Position numbers and translations under genes: made by a program. A DNA stretch of 64,000 nt from Rhizobium sp. CB3090. GTDB lineage: Bacteria; Pseudomonadota; Alphaproteobacteria; Rhizobiales; Rhizobiaceae. Shown in pieces: positions 43,201 through 50,865 of this stretch; position 1 is the stretch's first letter; every line of letters starts with the position of its first letter. Below the pieces are notes generated by a model that ran no database searches, was not told the origin of the DNA, and was given only the letters and a program-made list of their open reading frames with translations. The DNA lies in NCBI RefSeq assembly GCF_029714285.1, contig NZ_CP121662.1, positions 1,860,001 to 1,924,000 on the forward strand, in the 5' to 3' direction.

Positions 43201-43980
43201 TCAATTGCTCCCGGCAAGTGGCCGCATCTGCAGGTCGAAACTCGACTTCACCACATTGTTGGAAACGATCGCGAGCGTGCTTTTCCCCTGCGTACAAAGG
43301 TCGCTTGCAAGCCGATATTCGTAGCCGTTGTTGAGAAAAGAAAATTGTCCGGCCATCACGCCGGCCTTGCAGAAATCGGCACCTCCCGCCGGCGCTGCAG
43401 CCAAAGGCATATAGTGGCCGCCGATCTGGATGGCGTTCGACGTCTTCTTGTCGACGCCGATATAGTTCAGATCGCAGGAGGTCGTGATCCCGGCGACACT
43501 GGTCGCTCCGTCAACATTGCAGGTGCTGTAGATATAGACGTAGTTTTTGTCCGATTCGAACGCGACGCCATTGTTGAATTTGACTTCGGTCGCCTTGCCA
43601 TTGAGCTGCGACGGAGTGCCGTCCTGCGATATGCTGAGATTGCCGCCATTGTATTTGAACGCATAGCCGAAAACATGGCTCGGCGAGCCGTCAGCCTCAT
43701 GGCCGTTGACCTCGTTGCCGCTATAGACATCCGCCTTGTCGTGCTTGTCGTTGAGCACCACCAGCTTCACATCCCTGCAATCATAATCACCGCCGCAGCG
43801 GTCGACGATGAAGGCTTCGTGCCCTTCGACCTGCAGGGAAAAGGCGGGACTGCCTGCAAGGAAAACTGCGGACGATATTGCAACGGCGAGCACATGGCAC
43901 GGCCTTAAACCAGCACGAAAATTCACCAGTGCGATATCGGCCTCGCAACGTATGCCCGCCATCATACTCGTTAAAGCCAT
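43201..43980 (-). CDS. Secreted protein of unknown function
   Basis: About 259 residues. A hydrophobic signal-like helix (CHVLAVAISSAVFLAGSPAFS) is followed by a beta-strand-rich mature domain with several cysteines (VDRCGGDYDCRDVKLVVLNDKHDKADVYSG, then STCNVDG, SCDLNY, FCKAGVM, LCTQGKS), probably disulphide-bonded in the periplasm. I do not recognise the family. The frame opens at 44019; the Met at 43980 is chosen because GGGAG stands nine bases before it, but a GTG at 43926 would give a tidier signal peptide. It is divergent from the ABC operon. Confidence 0.7.
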   Translation of the reverse strand: MALTSMMAGIRCEADIALVNFRAGLRPCHVLAVAISSAVFLAGSPAFSLQVEGHEAFIVDRCGGDYDCRDVKLVVLNDKHDKADVYSGNEVNGHEADGSPSHVFGYAFKYNGGNLSISQDGTPSQLNGKATEVKFNNGVAFESDKNYVYIYSTCNVDGATSVAGITTSCDLNYIGVDKKTSNAIQIGGHYMPLAAAPAGGADFCKAGVMAGQFSFLNNGYEYRLASDLCTQGKSTLAIVSNNVVKSSFDLQMRPLAGSN

Positions 43981-44205
43981 CGCGCCCATCTCCCTTGCCT
44001 TCATGGGTTGTATGAGCAACAGAATTAGCCTGTACAGTCAAGAACATCCAAGGGAAACAAAACACCGCCGAACACTCTCATCGATAGGCGTTGGCAGCCT
44101 AGGTAAGTGTAAGATCTGCAATTTTTTTAGGCAGAATTCAATTTTCGCGGCACAAAACTTTCGCAAAAAGCACGCCCACGATGGGAAACCATACTCTCCC
44201 GCGAC

Positions 44206-44220
44206 TGGCATGGGTCTTGC
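44206..44220 (+). promoter_or_regulatory. Sigma-54 (RpoN) promoter of the amino-acid ABC operon
   Basis: TGGCATG (44206-44212) and TTGC (44217-44220) have GG and GC ten bases apart, the required -24/-12 spacing, matching the RpoN consensus TGGCAYG-N4-TTGC. The ATG of the substrate-binding protein lies about 35 bases beyond the predicted start. An upstream activator site was not sought beyond the AT-rich stretch. Confidence 0.75.
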
Positions 44221-44266
44221 GTTTTGCCCCGCAGTTTTGACATAGCCACGATTGGAAGGACATTCG

Positions 44267-45061
44267 ATGAAGCGCAGACAATTGCTTATGGCACTCGGTA
44301 TGGCGATGCTGACAATGGGGTCGCTTTCGAGCCCGCGTGCAGCCCGGGCAGACGCCTTGAGCGATATTACGTCGAGGGGCACGCTCCGAGTCGCCGTTCC
44401 CCAGGACTTTCCTCCTTTCGGCAGTGTCGGGGCGGACATGGCGCCCATGGGCTATGATATCGACATGGCAAACCTGATCGGCGAAAAGCTCGGCGTCAAA
44501 ACCGAACTTGTGCCGGTCACCAGCGCCAATCGTATCCCCTACCTTCAGACGAACAAGGTCGACCTCGTGATTTCGAGCCTCGGCAAGAATGCCGAGCGCC
44601 AGGCCGTCATCGACTTCACCGACGCCTACGCCCCCTTCTTCAACGGTATCTTCGGTCCCGCCGACGTGACGGCTGCCAAGCCTGAAGACCTTTCCGGCAA
44701 GACGATCGGCGTGACCCGTGGCGCCATCGAGGATCTGGCGCTGACGAAGGTCGCGCCGCAGGATGCGACGATCAAGCGCTACGAGGACAACAACGGAACG
44801 ATCTCCGCCTTCCTCTCGGGCCAAGTGGATCTCATCGCTACCGGAAACGTTGTCGCCGCGGCTATTCTCGCCAAGAACCCGCCAAAGAAGCCAGAGATGA
44901 AATTCCTCATCACCAACTCGCCCTGCTTCGTCGGCCTGAACAAAAACGAGCCCGCACTGCAGAAAAAGATCAATGACATCATCGCCGCTGCCAAGGCCGA
45001 TGGAACATTGGCCAAGATATCGCAGAAATGGCTGGGCGCCGACCTGCCCGCCGGCTTCTGA
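44267..45061 (+). CDS. ABC transporter substrate-binding protein, amino-acid type
   Basis: A 264-residue periplasmic binding protein. A twin-basic signal peptide (MKRRQLLMALGMAMLTMGSLSSPRAARA) is followed by the SBP_bac_3 fold (LRVAVPQDFPPFGSVGADMAPMGYDIDMANLIGEKLG, then DLVISSLGKNAERQAVIDFTDAYAPFF). It feeds the two permeases and ATPase downstream. GGAAGGAC precedes the Met at 44267. Controlled by a sigma-54 promoter, suggesting nitrogen-regulated uptake. Substrate cannot be named. Confidence 0.93.
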   Translation: MKRRQLLMALGMAMLTMGSLSSPRAARADALSDITSRGTLRVAVPQDFPPFGSVGADMAPMGYDIDMANLIGEKLGVKTELVPVTSANRIPYLQTNKVDLVISSLGKNAERQAVIDFTDAYAPFFNGIFGPADVTAAKPEDLSGKTIGVTRGAIEDLALTKVAPQDATIKRYEDNNGTISAFLSGQVDLIATGNVVAAAILAKNPPKKPEMKFLITNSPCFVGLNKNEPALQKKINDIIAAAKADGTLAKISQKWLGADLPAGF

Positions 45062-45124
45062 TCAACGAAATACCGGCCTTGCCATCTCCCGACGGCAAGG
45101 CCGGGCCGAGCGAGGCACTCTCTC

Positions 45125-45796
45125 ATGCGCTATCACTTCGATTTCGGCTGGCTCGCCGAATACTATCCCGTTCTGATAAAGGGAATTCTCATCACCATAG
45201 AGCTGACTTTCGTCGGCGCGGTCGTCGGCATCGCTGTTGGCATCACCTGTGCCTGGGCGCGTGCGCTGGGTCCGCGCTGGCTCAAGCCGTTCGTCGCGGC
45301 CTATGTCGAGTTGATTCGCAATACGCCGTTCCTGATCCAGCTTTTTTTCATCTTCTTCGGACTGCCCGCCGCCGGCATCCATATGAACGAGATCGCCGCC
45401 GCCAACCTCGCCATGATCATCAATCTCGGTGCCTATAGTTGCGAGATCATTCGCGCCGGCATTCAGGCAACGCCACGCGGCCAGTTCGAGGCGGGAGCCA
45501 GCCTCGCCATGACGCCGTTCGAGACCTTCCGCCATGTCATCCTCGTCCCCTCGCTCCAGCGCATCTGGCCGGCGCTGTCGTCACAGGTCGTCATCGTCAT
45601 GCTCGGCTCCTCGGTCGTCTCGCAGATTGCTGCCGAAGACCTTACGTTCGCGGCAAATTTCATCCAGTCGCGCTCCTTCCGCGCCTTCGAAGCCTATTTC
45701 GTTTCCACGGCAATTTATCTGGTTCTGGCGATCATCCTTCGGCAGTTGCTTGCCGCGGCCGGTAGCCTGATCTTCCCGCGCAAGGTTCGCCAATGA
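45125..45796 (+). CDS. Amino-acid ABC transporter permease, first
   Basis: A 223-residue His/Glu/Gln/Arg-opine (HEAT) family permease with five or so hydrophobic segments. The EAA-loop is in EIIRAGIQATPRGQFEAGASLAMTPFETFRHVILPS-like sequence, and the N-terminal region LIRNTPFLIQLFFIFFGLP is typical. It pairs with the next permease, whose ATG overlaps this stop codon by four bases. RBS not strong. Confidence 0.93.
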   Translation: MRYHFDFGWLAEYYPVLIKGILITIELTFVGAVVGIAVGITCAWARALGPRWLKPFVAAYVELIRNTPFLIQLFFIFFGLPAAGIHMNEIAAANLAMIINLGAYSCEIIRAGIQATPRGQFEAGASLAMTPFETFRHVILVPSLQRIWPALSSQVVIVMLGSSVVSQIAAEDLTFAANFIQSRSFRAFEAYFVSTAIYLVLAIILRQLLAAAGSLIFPRKVRQ

Positions 45797-46452
45797 TCCA
45801 GTTCACAACTTGGGACGTTCTGCGCGGCCTGCTTCTCGCCACACGCTGGACCATTCTGCTTTCGCTCGTTTCTTTCATCGGCGGCGGCGCCGTCGGTGCG
45901 ATCCTGCTATTCCTGCGCATCGGCAAAAGCCGAGCCGCGCGTATCGCCGTCAAGTATTTCGTCGAACTCTTTCAAGGCACGCCGCTGCTGATGCAGCTCT
46001 TTTTGGCCTTCTTCGGCCTCGGCCTCTTCGGCATCGATGTACCGGCATGGCTGGCGGCCGGCGTTGCTCTGATCCTCTGGTCGGCAGCCTTTCTCACCGA
46101 GATCTGGCGTGGCTGCGTCGAGGCCGTGGCGAAAGGCCAGTGGGAAGCCTCCGCCAGCCTCGGCATGGGCTACCTCCAGCAGATGCGCCACGTCATCCTG
46201 CCGCAGGCGCTTCGCATTGCCGTGCCGCCGACGGTCGGTTTCTCCGTGCAGGTCGTCAAGGGAACAGCCCTGACCTCGATCATCGGCTTCGTCGAACTTT
46301 CGAAAGCCGGCACAGTCATCACCAACGCGACGTTCCAACCGTTTACCGTCTACGGCTTCGTCGCCCTCATCTATTTCGCCCTATGCTGGCCGCTATCGAA
46401 GAGCAGCCAAATCCTGGAAAGGAAACTCAATGTCGCTCATCGAGGTCACTGA
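45793..46452 (+). CDS. Amino-acid ABC transporter permease, second
   Basis: A 219-residue paralogous HEAT-type permease. ELFQGTPLLMQLFLAFFGLGLFG resembles the first permease and TEIWRGCVEAVAKGQWEASASLGMGYLQQMRHVILPQALR is the EAA loop contacting the ATPase. ATGA overlap with the preceding gene; its own stop lies 23 bases inside the ATPase gene. Together they form the heterodimeric membrane part of the importer. Confidence 0.94.
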   Translation: MIQFTTWDVLRGLLLATRWTILLSLVSFIGGGAVGAILLFLRIGKSRAARIAVKYFVELFQGTPLLMQLFLAFFGLGLFGIDVPAWLAAGVALILWSAAFLTEIWRGCVEAVAKGQWEASASLGMGYLQQMRHVILPQALRIAVPPTVGFSVQVVKGTALTSIIGFVELSKAGTVITNATFQPFTVYGFVALIYFALCWPLSKSSQILERKLNVAHRGH

Positions 46453-47155
46453 AGTCCGCAAGAGCTTTGGTGCGAACGAGGTCCTGAAAGGCATCAACCT
46501 CGATGTCGAGCCCGGCGAGGTGATCGCCATCATCGGCAAAAGCGGCTCGGGTAAATCGACGCTGCTGCGCTGCCTCAATGGGCTGGAAACGATCGACGAC
46601 GGCGCAATCTCGGTGGCCGGCGCACAGCTCCTGCCCGATGATGTGCACCTGAAGGCACTGCGGCTGAAGGTCGGCATGATCTTCCAACAGTTCAATCTCT
46701 TTCCGCATCTGAGCGCCGGCCGCAACGTCATGCTGTCGCAAATGGTCGTCAAGAAGGCCACCAAGAACGACGCCGAGGCGATGGCGCGGCGCATGCTCGA
46801 TCGCGTCGGGCTCGGACACAAGTTCGACGCCTATCCCGACGAACTCTCGGGCGGTCAGCAGCAACGAGTCGCCATTGCCAGGGCGCTCGCCATGCAGCCG
46901 ATCGCGCTGCTTTGTGACGAGATCACCTCAGCGCTCGATCCCGAACTGGTGGCCGAAGTTCTCGCGGTCGTCCGCGAACTTGCCGGTGAAGGGATGACGC
47001 TGTTGATGGTGACACACGAAATGAAGTTCGCCCGCGACGTCTGCTCGCGCGTCGTCTTCATGCACCAGGGCCGCGTCCATGAAATCGGCCCGCCGGCCGA
47101 TGTTTTCGCCAATCCGCAAACGCCTGAGCTCAAGCAATTCCTCGGCATGCATTGA
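46430..47155 (+). CDS. Amino-acid ABC transporter ATP-binding protein
   Basis: A 241-residue ABC ATPase. Walker A is IIGKSGSGKSTLLRCLNGLE, Q-loop FQQFNLFPHLSAGRNV, signature ELSGGQQQRVAIARALA, Walker B LLCDEITSALDPELV (a Ile replaces the usual Pro of the DEPTSALDP box), and H-loop MLVTHEM-like MVTHEMKFA. This is the polar-amino-acid GlnQ/HisP type. It is the last gene of the operon; a convergent AraC gene follows 20 bases on. Confidence 0.96.
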   Translation: MSLIEVTEVRKSFGANEVLKGINLDVEPGEVIAIIGKSGSGKSTLLRCLNGLETIDDGAISVAGAQLLPDDVHLKALRLKVGMIFQQFNLFPHLSAGRNVMLSQMVVKKATKNDAEAMARRMLDRVGLGHKFDAYPDELSGGQQQRVAIARALAMQPIALLCDEITSALDPELVAEVLAVVRELAGEGMTLLMVTHEMKFARDVCSRVVFMHQGRVHEIGPPADVFANPQTPELKQFLGMH

Positions 47156-47174
47156 GACCCGCGAAAGGCCCCGG

Positions 47175-48077
47175 TCAATCTCGCATCGGCGCGCGTGCGG
47201 TTCCCAGCATTCCAATCCAAGCGCCGGGCGCCATGCCGAACGCCTTCTTGAAATGCCGCGTCAAATGGCTCTGGTCCGCAAATCCGGTGGCGGCTGCGAC
47301 TTCGGCGATCGGCTCGCCATCGGCGATCATCGCCTTAGCCCGCTGCAGCCGCCGCATCAGCAGGAAGCGATGCGGGCTGGTGGCAAAGGCGGCGCGGAAA
47401 TGACGGGAAAGCGCAAAGCGGTCGAGGCCGGTGATGCGCTCCAGCTCCTCGGAACGGACACCGCGCATGGCATGTGCTTCCAGATAATCGCGCGCCGTCT
47501 TCACTTGGCTCCAGGCAAGGTTTCCCAACGGCTTTTGCGGCAGGCGCGCATGTGAGGCGAGGCCTGCAGCTACCCGTGAGACAAAATCGTTGACGAAGAG
47601 TTCATCCAGTTCGCGGTCGAGTTCGCCAAGCGCTGCCAGCAGTAGGCCGGCGAGACGGTCGTCCTCGACCACGGGATCATCGACAAAAGGCAGGCCGACG
47701 CGCGCCGCTTCCAAACACTGCATCAGCATCGACGGTTCGAGATAGAGCATGCGGTAGAGCAATCCGTCGTCGGTCGCGGCACCGCCATCATGGAGCTCGT
47801 CCGGATGCAGGACGATCACCCGGCCCGGCAGGCTGTAGCGCCGCTGGCCGCGATAGCTGAAGGCCTGCACGCCGCGGATGGTGACCCCGAGCGCATAGGT
47901 ATCGTGCCGGTGCGGCTCGAACGCATCACCATGAAATTGCGCCTGAATGCGCTCGATACCGGGATAAGCGGGTGCGGATACGATGCGGTTTGCTTCCGGC
48001 ATCGTGCACGAACGTTCAAGACCTTCGAAGATATGGCCGGCAACATCCTCGCGCAAAGGCTCATTCCCAGACGGCAT
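47175..48077 (-). CDS. AraC-family transcriptional regulator
   Basis: A 300-residue regulator. The N-terminal half is a cupin-type sensor domain (FEPHRHDTYALGVTIRGVQAFSYRGQRRYSLPGRVIVLHPDELHDGG), and the C-terminal half the double helix-turn-helix (RSEELERITGLDRFALSRHFRAAFATSPHRFLLMRRLQRAKAMI, ADQSHLTRHFKKAFGMAPG). It is divergent from a DUF2000 gene with about 14 bases between starts, so shared control is likely. The frame opens to 48092; a second possible Met is at 48002. Confidence 0.92.
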   Translation of the reverse strand: MPSGNEPLREDVAGHIFEGLERSCTMPEANRIVSAPAYPGIERIQAQFHGDAFEPHRHDTYALGVTIRGVQAFSYRGQRRYSLPGRVIVLHPDELHDGGAATDDGLLYRMLYLEPSMLMQCLEAARVGLPFVDDPVVEDDRLAGLLLAALGELDRELDELFVNDFVSRVAAGLASHARLPQKPLGNLAWSQVKTARDYLEAHAMRGVRSEELERITGLDRFALSRHFRAAFATSPHRFLLMRRLQRAKAMIADGEPIAEVAAATGFADQSHLTRHFKKAFGMAPGAWIGMLGTARAPMRD

Positions 48078-48091
48078 AAGAGAGATCACCA

Positions 48092-48499
48092 ATGTTCAAT
48101 ACCAAAATCGCGATCGTTCTGCGAAGCAATCTTGCATCCTGGCAAAAACTAAACGTGACCGCCTTCCTGTCGAGCGGTATTGTCGGTCAGTTTCCTGATG
48201 TCATCGGCGAACCCTATCGAGACCGCGCCGGCAATCTCTACAATGCGCTGTCGATCCAACCGATGATTGTGCTGTCCGCCGACGAAGAAACGATGAGCAC
48301 CATTCATTGCCGATCGCTGGAGCGAAACGTCACCTCCTCGATCTTCATCGAGGAAATGTTTTCGACCGGCCATGATGTCGCCAATCGCGCCGTTTTCTCC
48401 GAATTTGCGCCCGAGGATGCCAAGGTGGTCGGCATCGCATTGCGCGCGGACAAGAAGATCGTCGACAAGATCACCAAGGGCGCGACGATGCATTCGTGA
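48092..48499 (+). CDS. DUF2000-family protein
   Basis: A 135-residue protein (KIAIVLRSNLASWQKLNVTAFLSSGIVG, then NALSIQPMIVLSADEETM and FIEEMFSTGHDVANR) matching the DUF2000/PTH2-like fold (COG4954), whose activity is unknown. It is a common partner of AraC-type regulators in the divergent arrangement seen here. A terminator follows. Confidence 0.88.
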   Translation: MFNTKIAIVLRSNLASWQKLNVTAFLSSGIVGQFPDVIGEPYRDRAGNLYNALSIQPMIVLSADEETMSTIHCRSLERNVTSSIFIEEMFSTGHDVANRAVFSEFAPEDAKVVGIALRADKKIVDKITKGATMHS

Positions 48500-48519
48500 A
48501 TGGCTGCAATCAAAACAAA

Positions 48520-48545
48520 ACGGCCGGGTCGCAAAACCCGGCCGT
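48520..48545. terminator. Bidirectional intrinsic terminator
   Basis: ACGGCCGGGT (48520-48529) and ACCCGGCCGT (48536-48545) form a 10-base stem. T-rich sequence follows on both sides (minus-strand TTTTGTTTTG is best), so it ends the OmpA transcript from the right and perhaps the DUF2000 transcript from the left. Confidence 0.8.
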
Positions 48546-48570
48546 CCTTGTTGGAATAACCAATGTCAGA

Positions 48571-49239
48571 TCAGCCGTTCTGGGTGATCGGCGCGATCTG
48601 GATTTCGACGCGGCGGTTCTGCGCACGGCCAGCCTCGCTGGCGTTCGTGGCAACCGGCTGGCTCGGGCCGAAGCCGACGGCGGACATGCGGCGCTGGTCG
48701 ATGCCCTGGCTGCCGAGATAGCTCGCAACCGAATCGGCGCGGCGTTCGGACAGATCCTGGTTATGCTGCAGGCTGCCGGTCGAATCCGTATGGCCGTTGA
48801 CGTCGATCAGCGTGCGGTTGAACTTGCGAAGCACGATCGCGACCGAATTCAGCGTCGGGTAGAATTCCGGCTTGATCGCATCCTGGTCGATGTCGAAGGT
48901 GATGGCGGAAGGCATATTTAGGATGATGCGATCGCCGACGCGCGTGACCGAGACGCCGGTGCCCTGCAACTGCGCACGCAGCTCGGATTCCTGCTGGTCC
49001 ATGTAATTGCCGATGCCGGCACCCGCGAGCGCGCCCACGCCCGCACCGATCAGCGCCGCATTGCGGCGCGATGCCGGCGAGTGGCCGATGAGAAGGCCGG
49101 CAACTGCGCCGACGCCGGCGCCAATCGCAGCCCCGCCCGCCGTGTTGGATACTTTCTGCTCGCCCGTATAGGGGTCGGTTGTCGTACATGCATTGAGAAA
49201 GGCTGCCGAGACGGCAAGGATGGCAAATTTCTTGATCAT
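48571..49239 (-). CDS. OmpA-family peptidoglycan-binding lipoprotein
   Basis: A 222-residue outer-membrane lipoprotein. Lipobox LNAC with Cys18 after a short hydrophobic signal. Two glycine-zipper stretches (GGAAIGAGVGAVAGLLIG, GAGVGALAGAGIG) precede a C-terminal OmpA-like domain (ALSERRADSVASYL-like DLSERRADSVASYLGSQGI, NGHTDSTGS, NRRVEIQI), which binds diaminopimelate of peptidoglycan. It matches the YiaD-type rhizobial lipoproteins. Monocistronic. Confidence 0.94.
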   Translation of the reverse strand: MIKKFAILAVSAAFLNACTTTDPYTGEQKVSNTAGGAAIGAGVGAVAGLLIGHSPASRRNAALIGAGVGALAGAGIGNYMDQQESELRAQLQGTGVSVTRVGDRIILNMPSAITFDIDQDAIKPEFYPTLNSVAIVLRKFNRTLIDVNGHTDSTGSLQHNQDLSERRADSVASYLGSQGIDQRRMSAVGFGPSQPVATNASEAGRAQNRRVEIQIAPITQNG

Positions 49240-49442
49240 AGAATCGTCGCTCTCCGGTTCGATGGTCCGCAGGAGATATGAAGCATTGCGGCAATATGAT
49301 GAAGCGGAATCTTCGCCTACCCACTGCCGACGTGCCCGGTCCTTGTTCTGGAGTGTTTTCTCCCAAACTTTCGGCTTGCAGGAAACAGAATCCGCCTTGC
49401 CGATCTCTGCATATTTCGCTTTGAATTCAAAGCGTTATGCGA

Positions 49443-50456
49443 TCAGAGATTTTGGAAAAGCTGCCTCACCGTATCGTAGCTGGCATTGGCAATCGACAGC
49501 GACTGCAGCCCCAATTGCTGCTGCGTCTGCAGCGCCAATACCCTGCTTGATTGCTTCTCCATGTCGGCATCGACCAGCTTGCCGACGCCGCTGGTGAGCG
49601 AATCACTGAGATTGCTTGCGAATTGGTTTTGCAAGCTGACACGCGATTCCAATGAACCGAAGGCCGATCCTATGGTGTTCAATTGATGCAGCATGGCGGT
49701 GACGGTGTTGATCATATCGGTCAAGGCGCCCTGTGTGGTGTTGGCGTCGAGCGAGATTTCCACCTGCCCGCTCGTGTCGCCGTTTTGGCTGCTGATCAGC
49801 ACATAGTTTTGCGCCGCTCCCGCTTCCGTCGCAAAAGCGGTGGAAGTCAGCACGCCATAGCCGCCGGTGCCGCTTGACTGATCGTCGATCAGATATCGTG
49901 CATCCGTCGATACGATCGGGCCGCTCGTCGAGCTGACGCCCTCATAGTTCAGCATGCCGATCGAAACCCTGCCGTCGGTATGGCGGATGAGGGAGCCCGG
50001 GATTTCGTGCGGCTCGGTCGGATCTTCACCGTCCTGGAGCATGACCCAGTTGACGCCGTTGAAGCTCGTCGACTGGCCGACGCTGCGAAGCTGGTCCTTG
50101 AGCTCGCTGATTTCGTCGTTGAGTTTGGTCTTGTCGACGCTGCCCTCATAGGCGGTCACCAATTTCGACCTGATCTGCGTTACGATGTCGATGGCACTGG
50201 TAATGCCGGTGGAGGCGGTACTGACCGTGGCAGCAGCAAGCCCCAGCGCATCCTGCACTGCCGAGACGGCGCCGATATCGGTGCGCGTCAATGTCGAGAT
50301 CGTCCAGTAGGTGGCGTTGTCCTTCGCGGTCTGCACACGAAGGCCGGACGACATCTGACGCTGTGCGACATTCAGATTCGCCTGCGTGTTTCGAAGGACT
50401 TCAAGGGCTGTATTGACGGGGGAACTGACCCTTATGAAGGTCGAAAAAATACTCAC
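49443..50456 (-). CDS. Flagellin, stand-alone
   Basis: A 337-residue flagellin. The N-terminal D0/D1 region (FSTFIRVSSPVNTALEVLRNTQANLNVAQRQMSSGLRVQTAKDNATYWTIST) and C-terminal helix (DADMEKQSSRVLALQTQQQLGLQSLSIANASYDTVRQLFQNL) are intact, with the variable middle. No hook, cap or chemotaxis gene is near; isolated flagellins occur in rhizobia, which build complex filaments from several. The start appears to be GTG at 50456 (no in-frame ATG nearby); GGAG is 10 bases ahead. Confidence 0.92.
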   Translation of the reverse strand: MSIFSTFIRVSSPVNTALEVLRNTQANLNVAQRQMSSGLRVQTAKDNATYWTISTLTRTDIGAVSAVQDALGLAAATVSTASTGITSAIDIVTQIRSKLVTAYEGSVDKTKLNDEISELKDQLRSVGQSTSFNGVNWVMLQDGEDPTEPHEIPGSLIRHTDGRVSIGMLNYEGVSSTSGPIVSTDARYLIDDQSSGTGGYGVLTSTAFATEAGAAQNYVLISSQNGDTSGQVEISLDANTTQGALTDMINTVTAMLHQLNTIGSAFGSLESRVSLQNQFASNLSDSLTSGVGKLVDADMEKQSSRVLALQTQQQLGLQSLSIANASYDTVRQLFQNL

Positions 50457-50865
50457 GGCACATGAACTCCGGACACAACGATACGCAACAAATACAAGGA
50501 GACATTGGAACCATGCCGCGGGCACTCATGCGCGCGGGCCGACTGAAGTCGGCGAAGGTTGAGCCCGGCAAAAAACAGCGCCTGAACTCGAGCGGTTACA
50601 GGCACCTATGATTAGCAATCATGCTTAAAAAAGCGATAATCGAAACTGCCGATTTACCATAAATCGCCCCTCGCCCGAAAATTGGGCATCGCGTTCAGGT
50701 TGCGACTATTCTGCTGTTCTGAACGTAGCCGCCGCTTTCATGTGTTCGCGCTTGGGGATGCCAAACGGTTATTGAAAGGCTCGATTATCAGGAAATGTGC
50801 ACTTTTTGTTCTATTTATCGGCTGTTTCTTTTGCCTTTCAGGGCAGAATCATTACATTGAGCCGC
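50457..50865. other. Divergent intergenic region between flagellin and uvrD; no gene seen
   Basis: About 410 bases, GC-poor in the middle, with no convincing ORF. It contains the upstream regions of both genes; a short hairpin CCGACTGAAGTCGG lies near 50546. I found no repeat, tRNA or riboswitch. The frame of uvrD is open back to 50797 but not protein-like. Confidence 0.6.
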
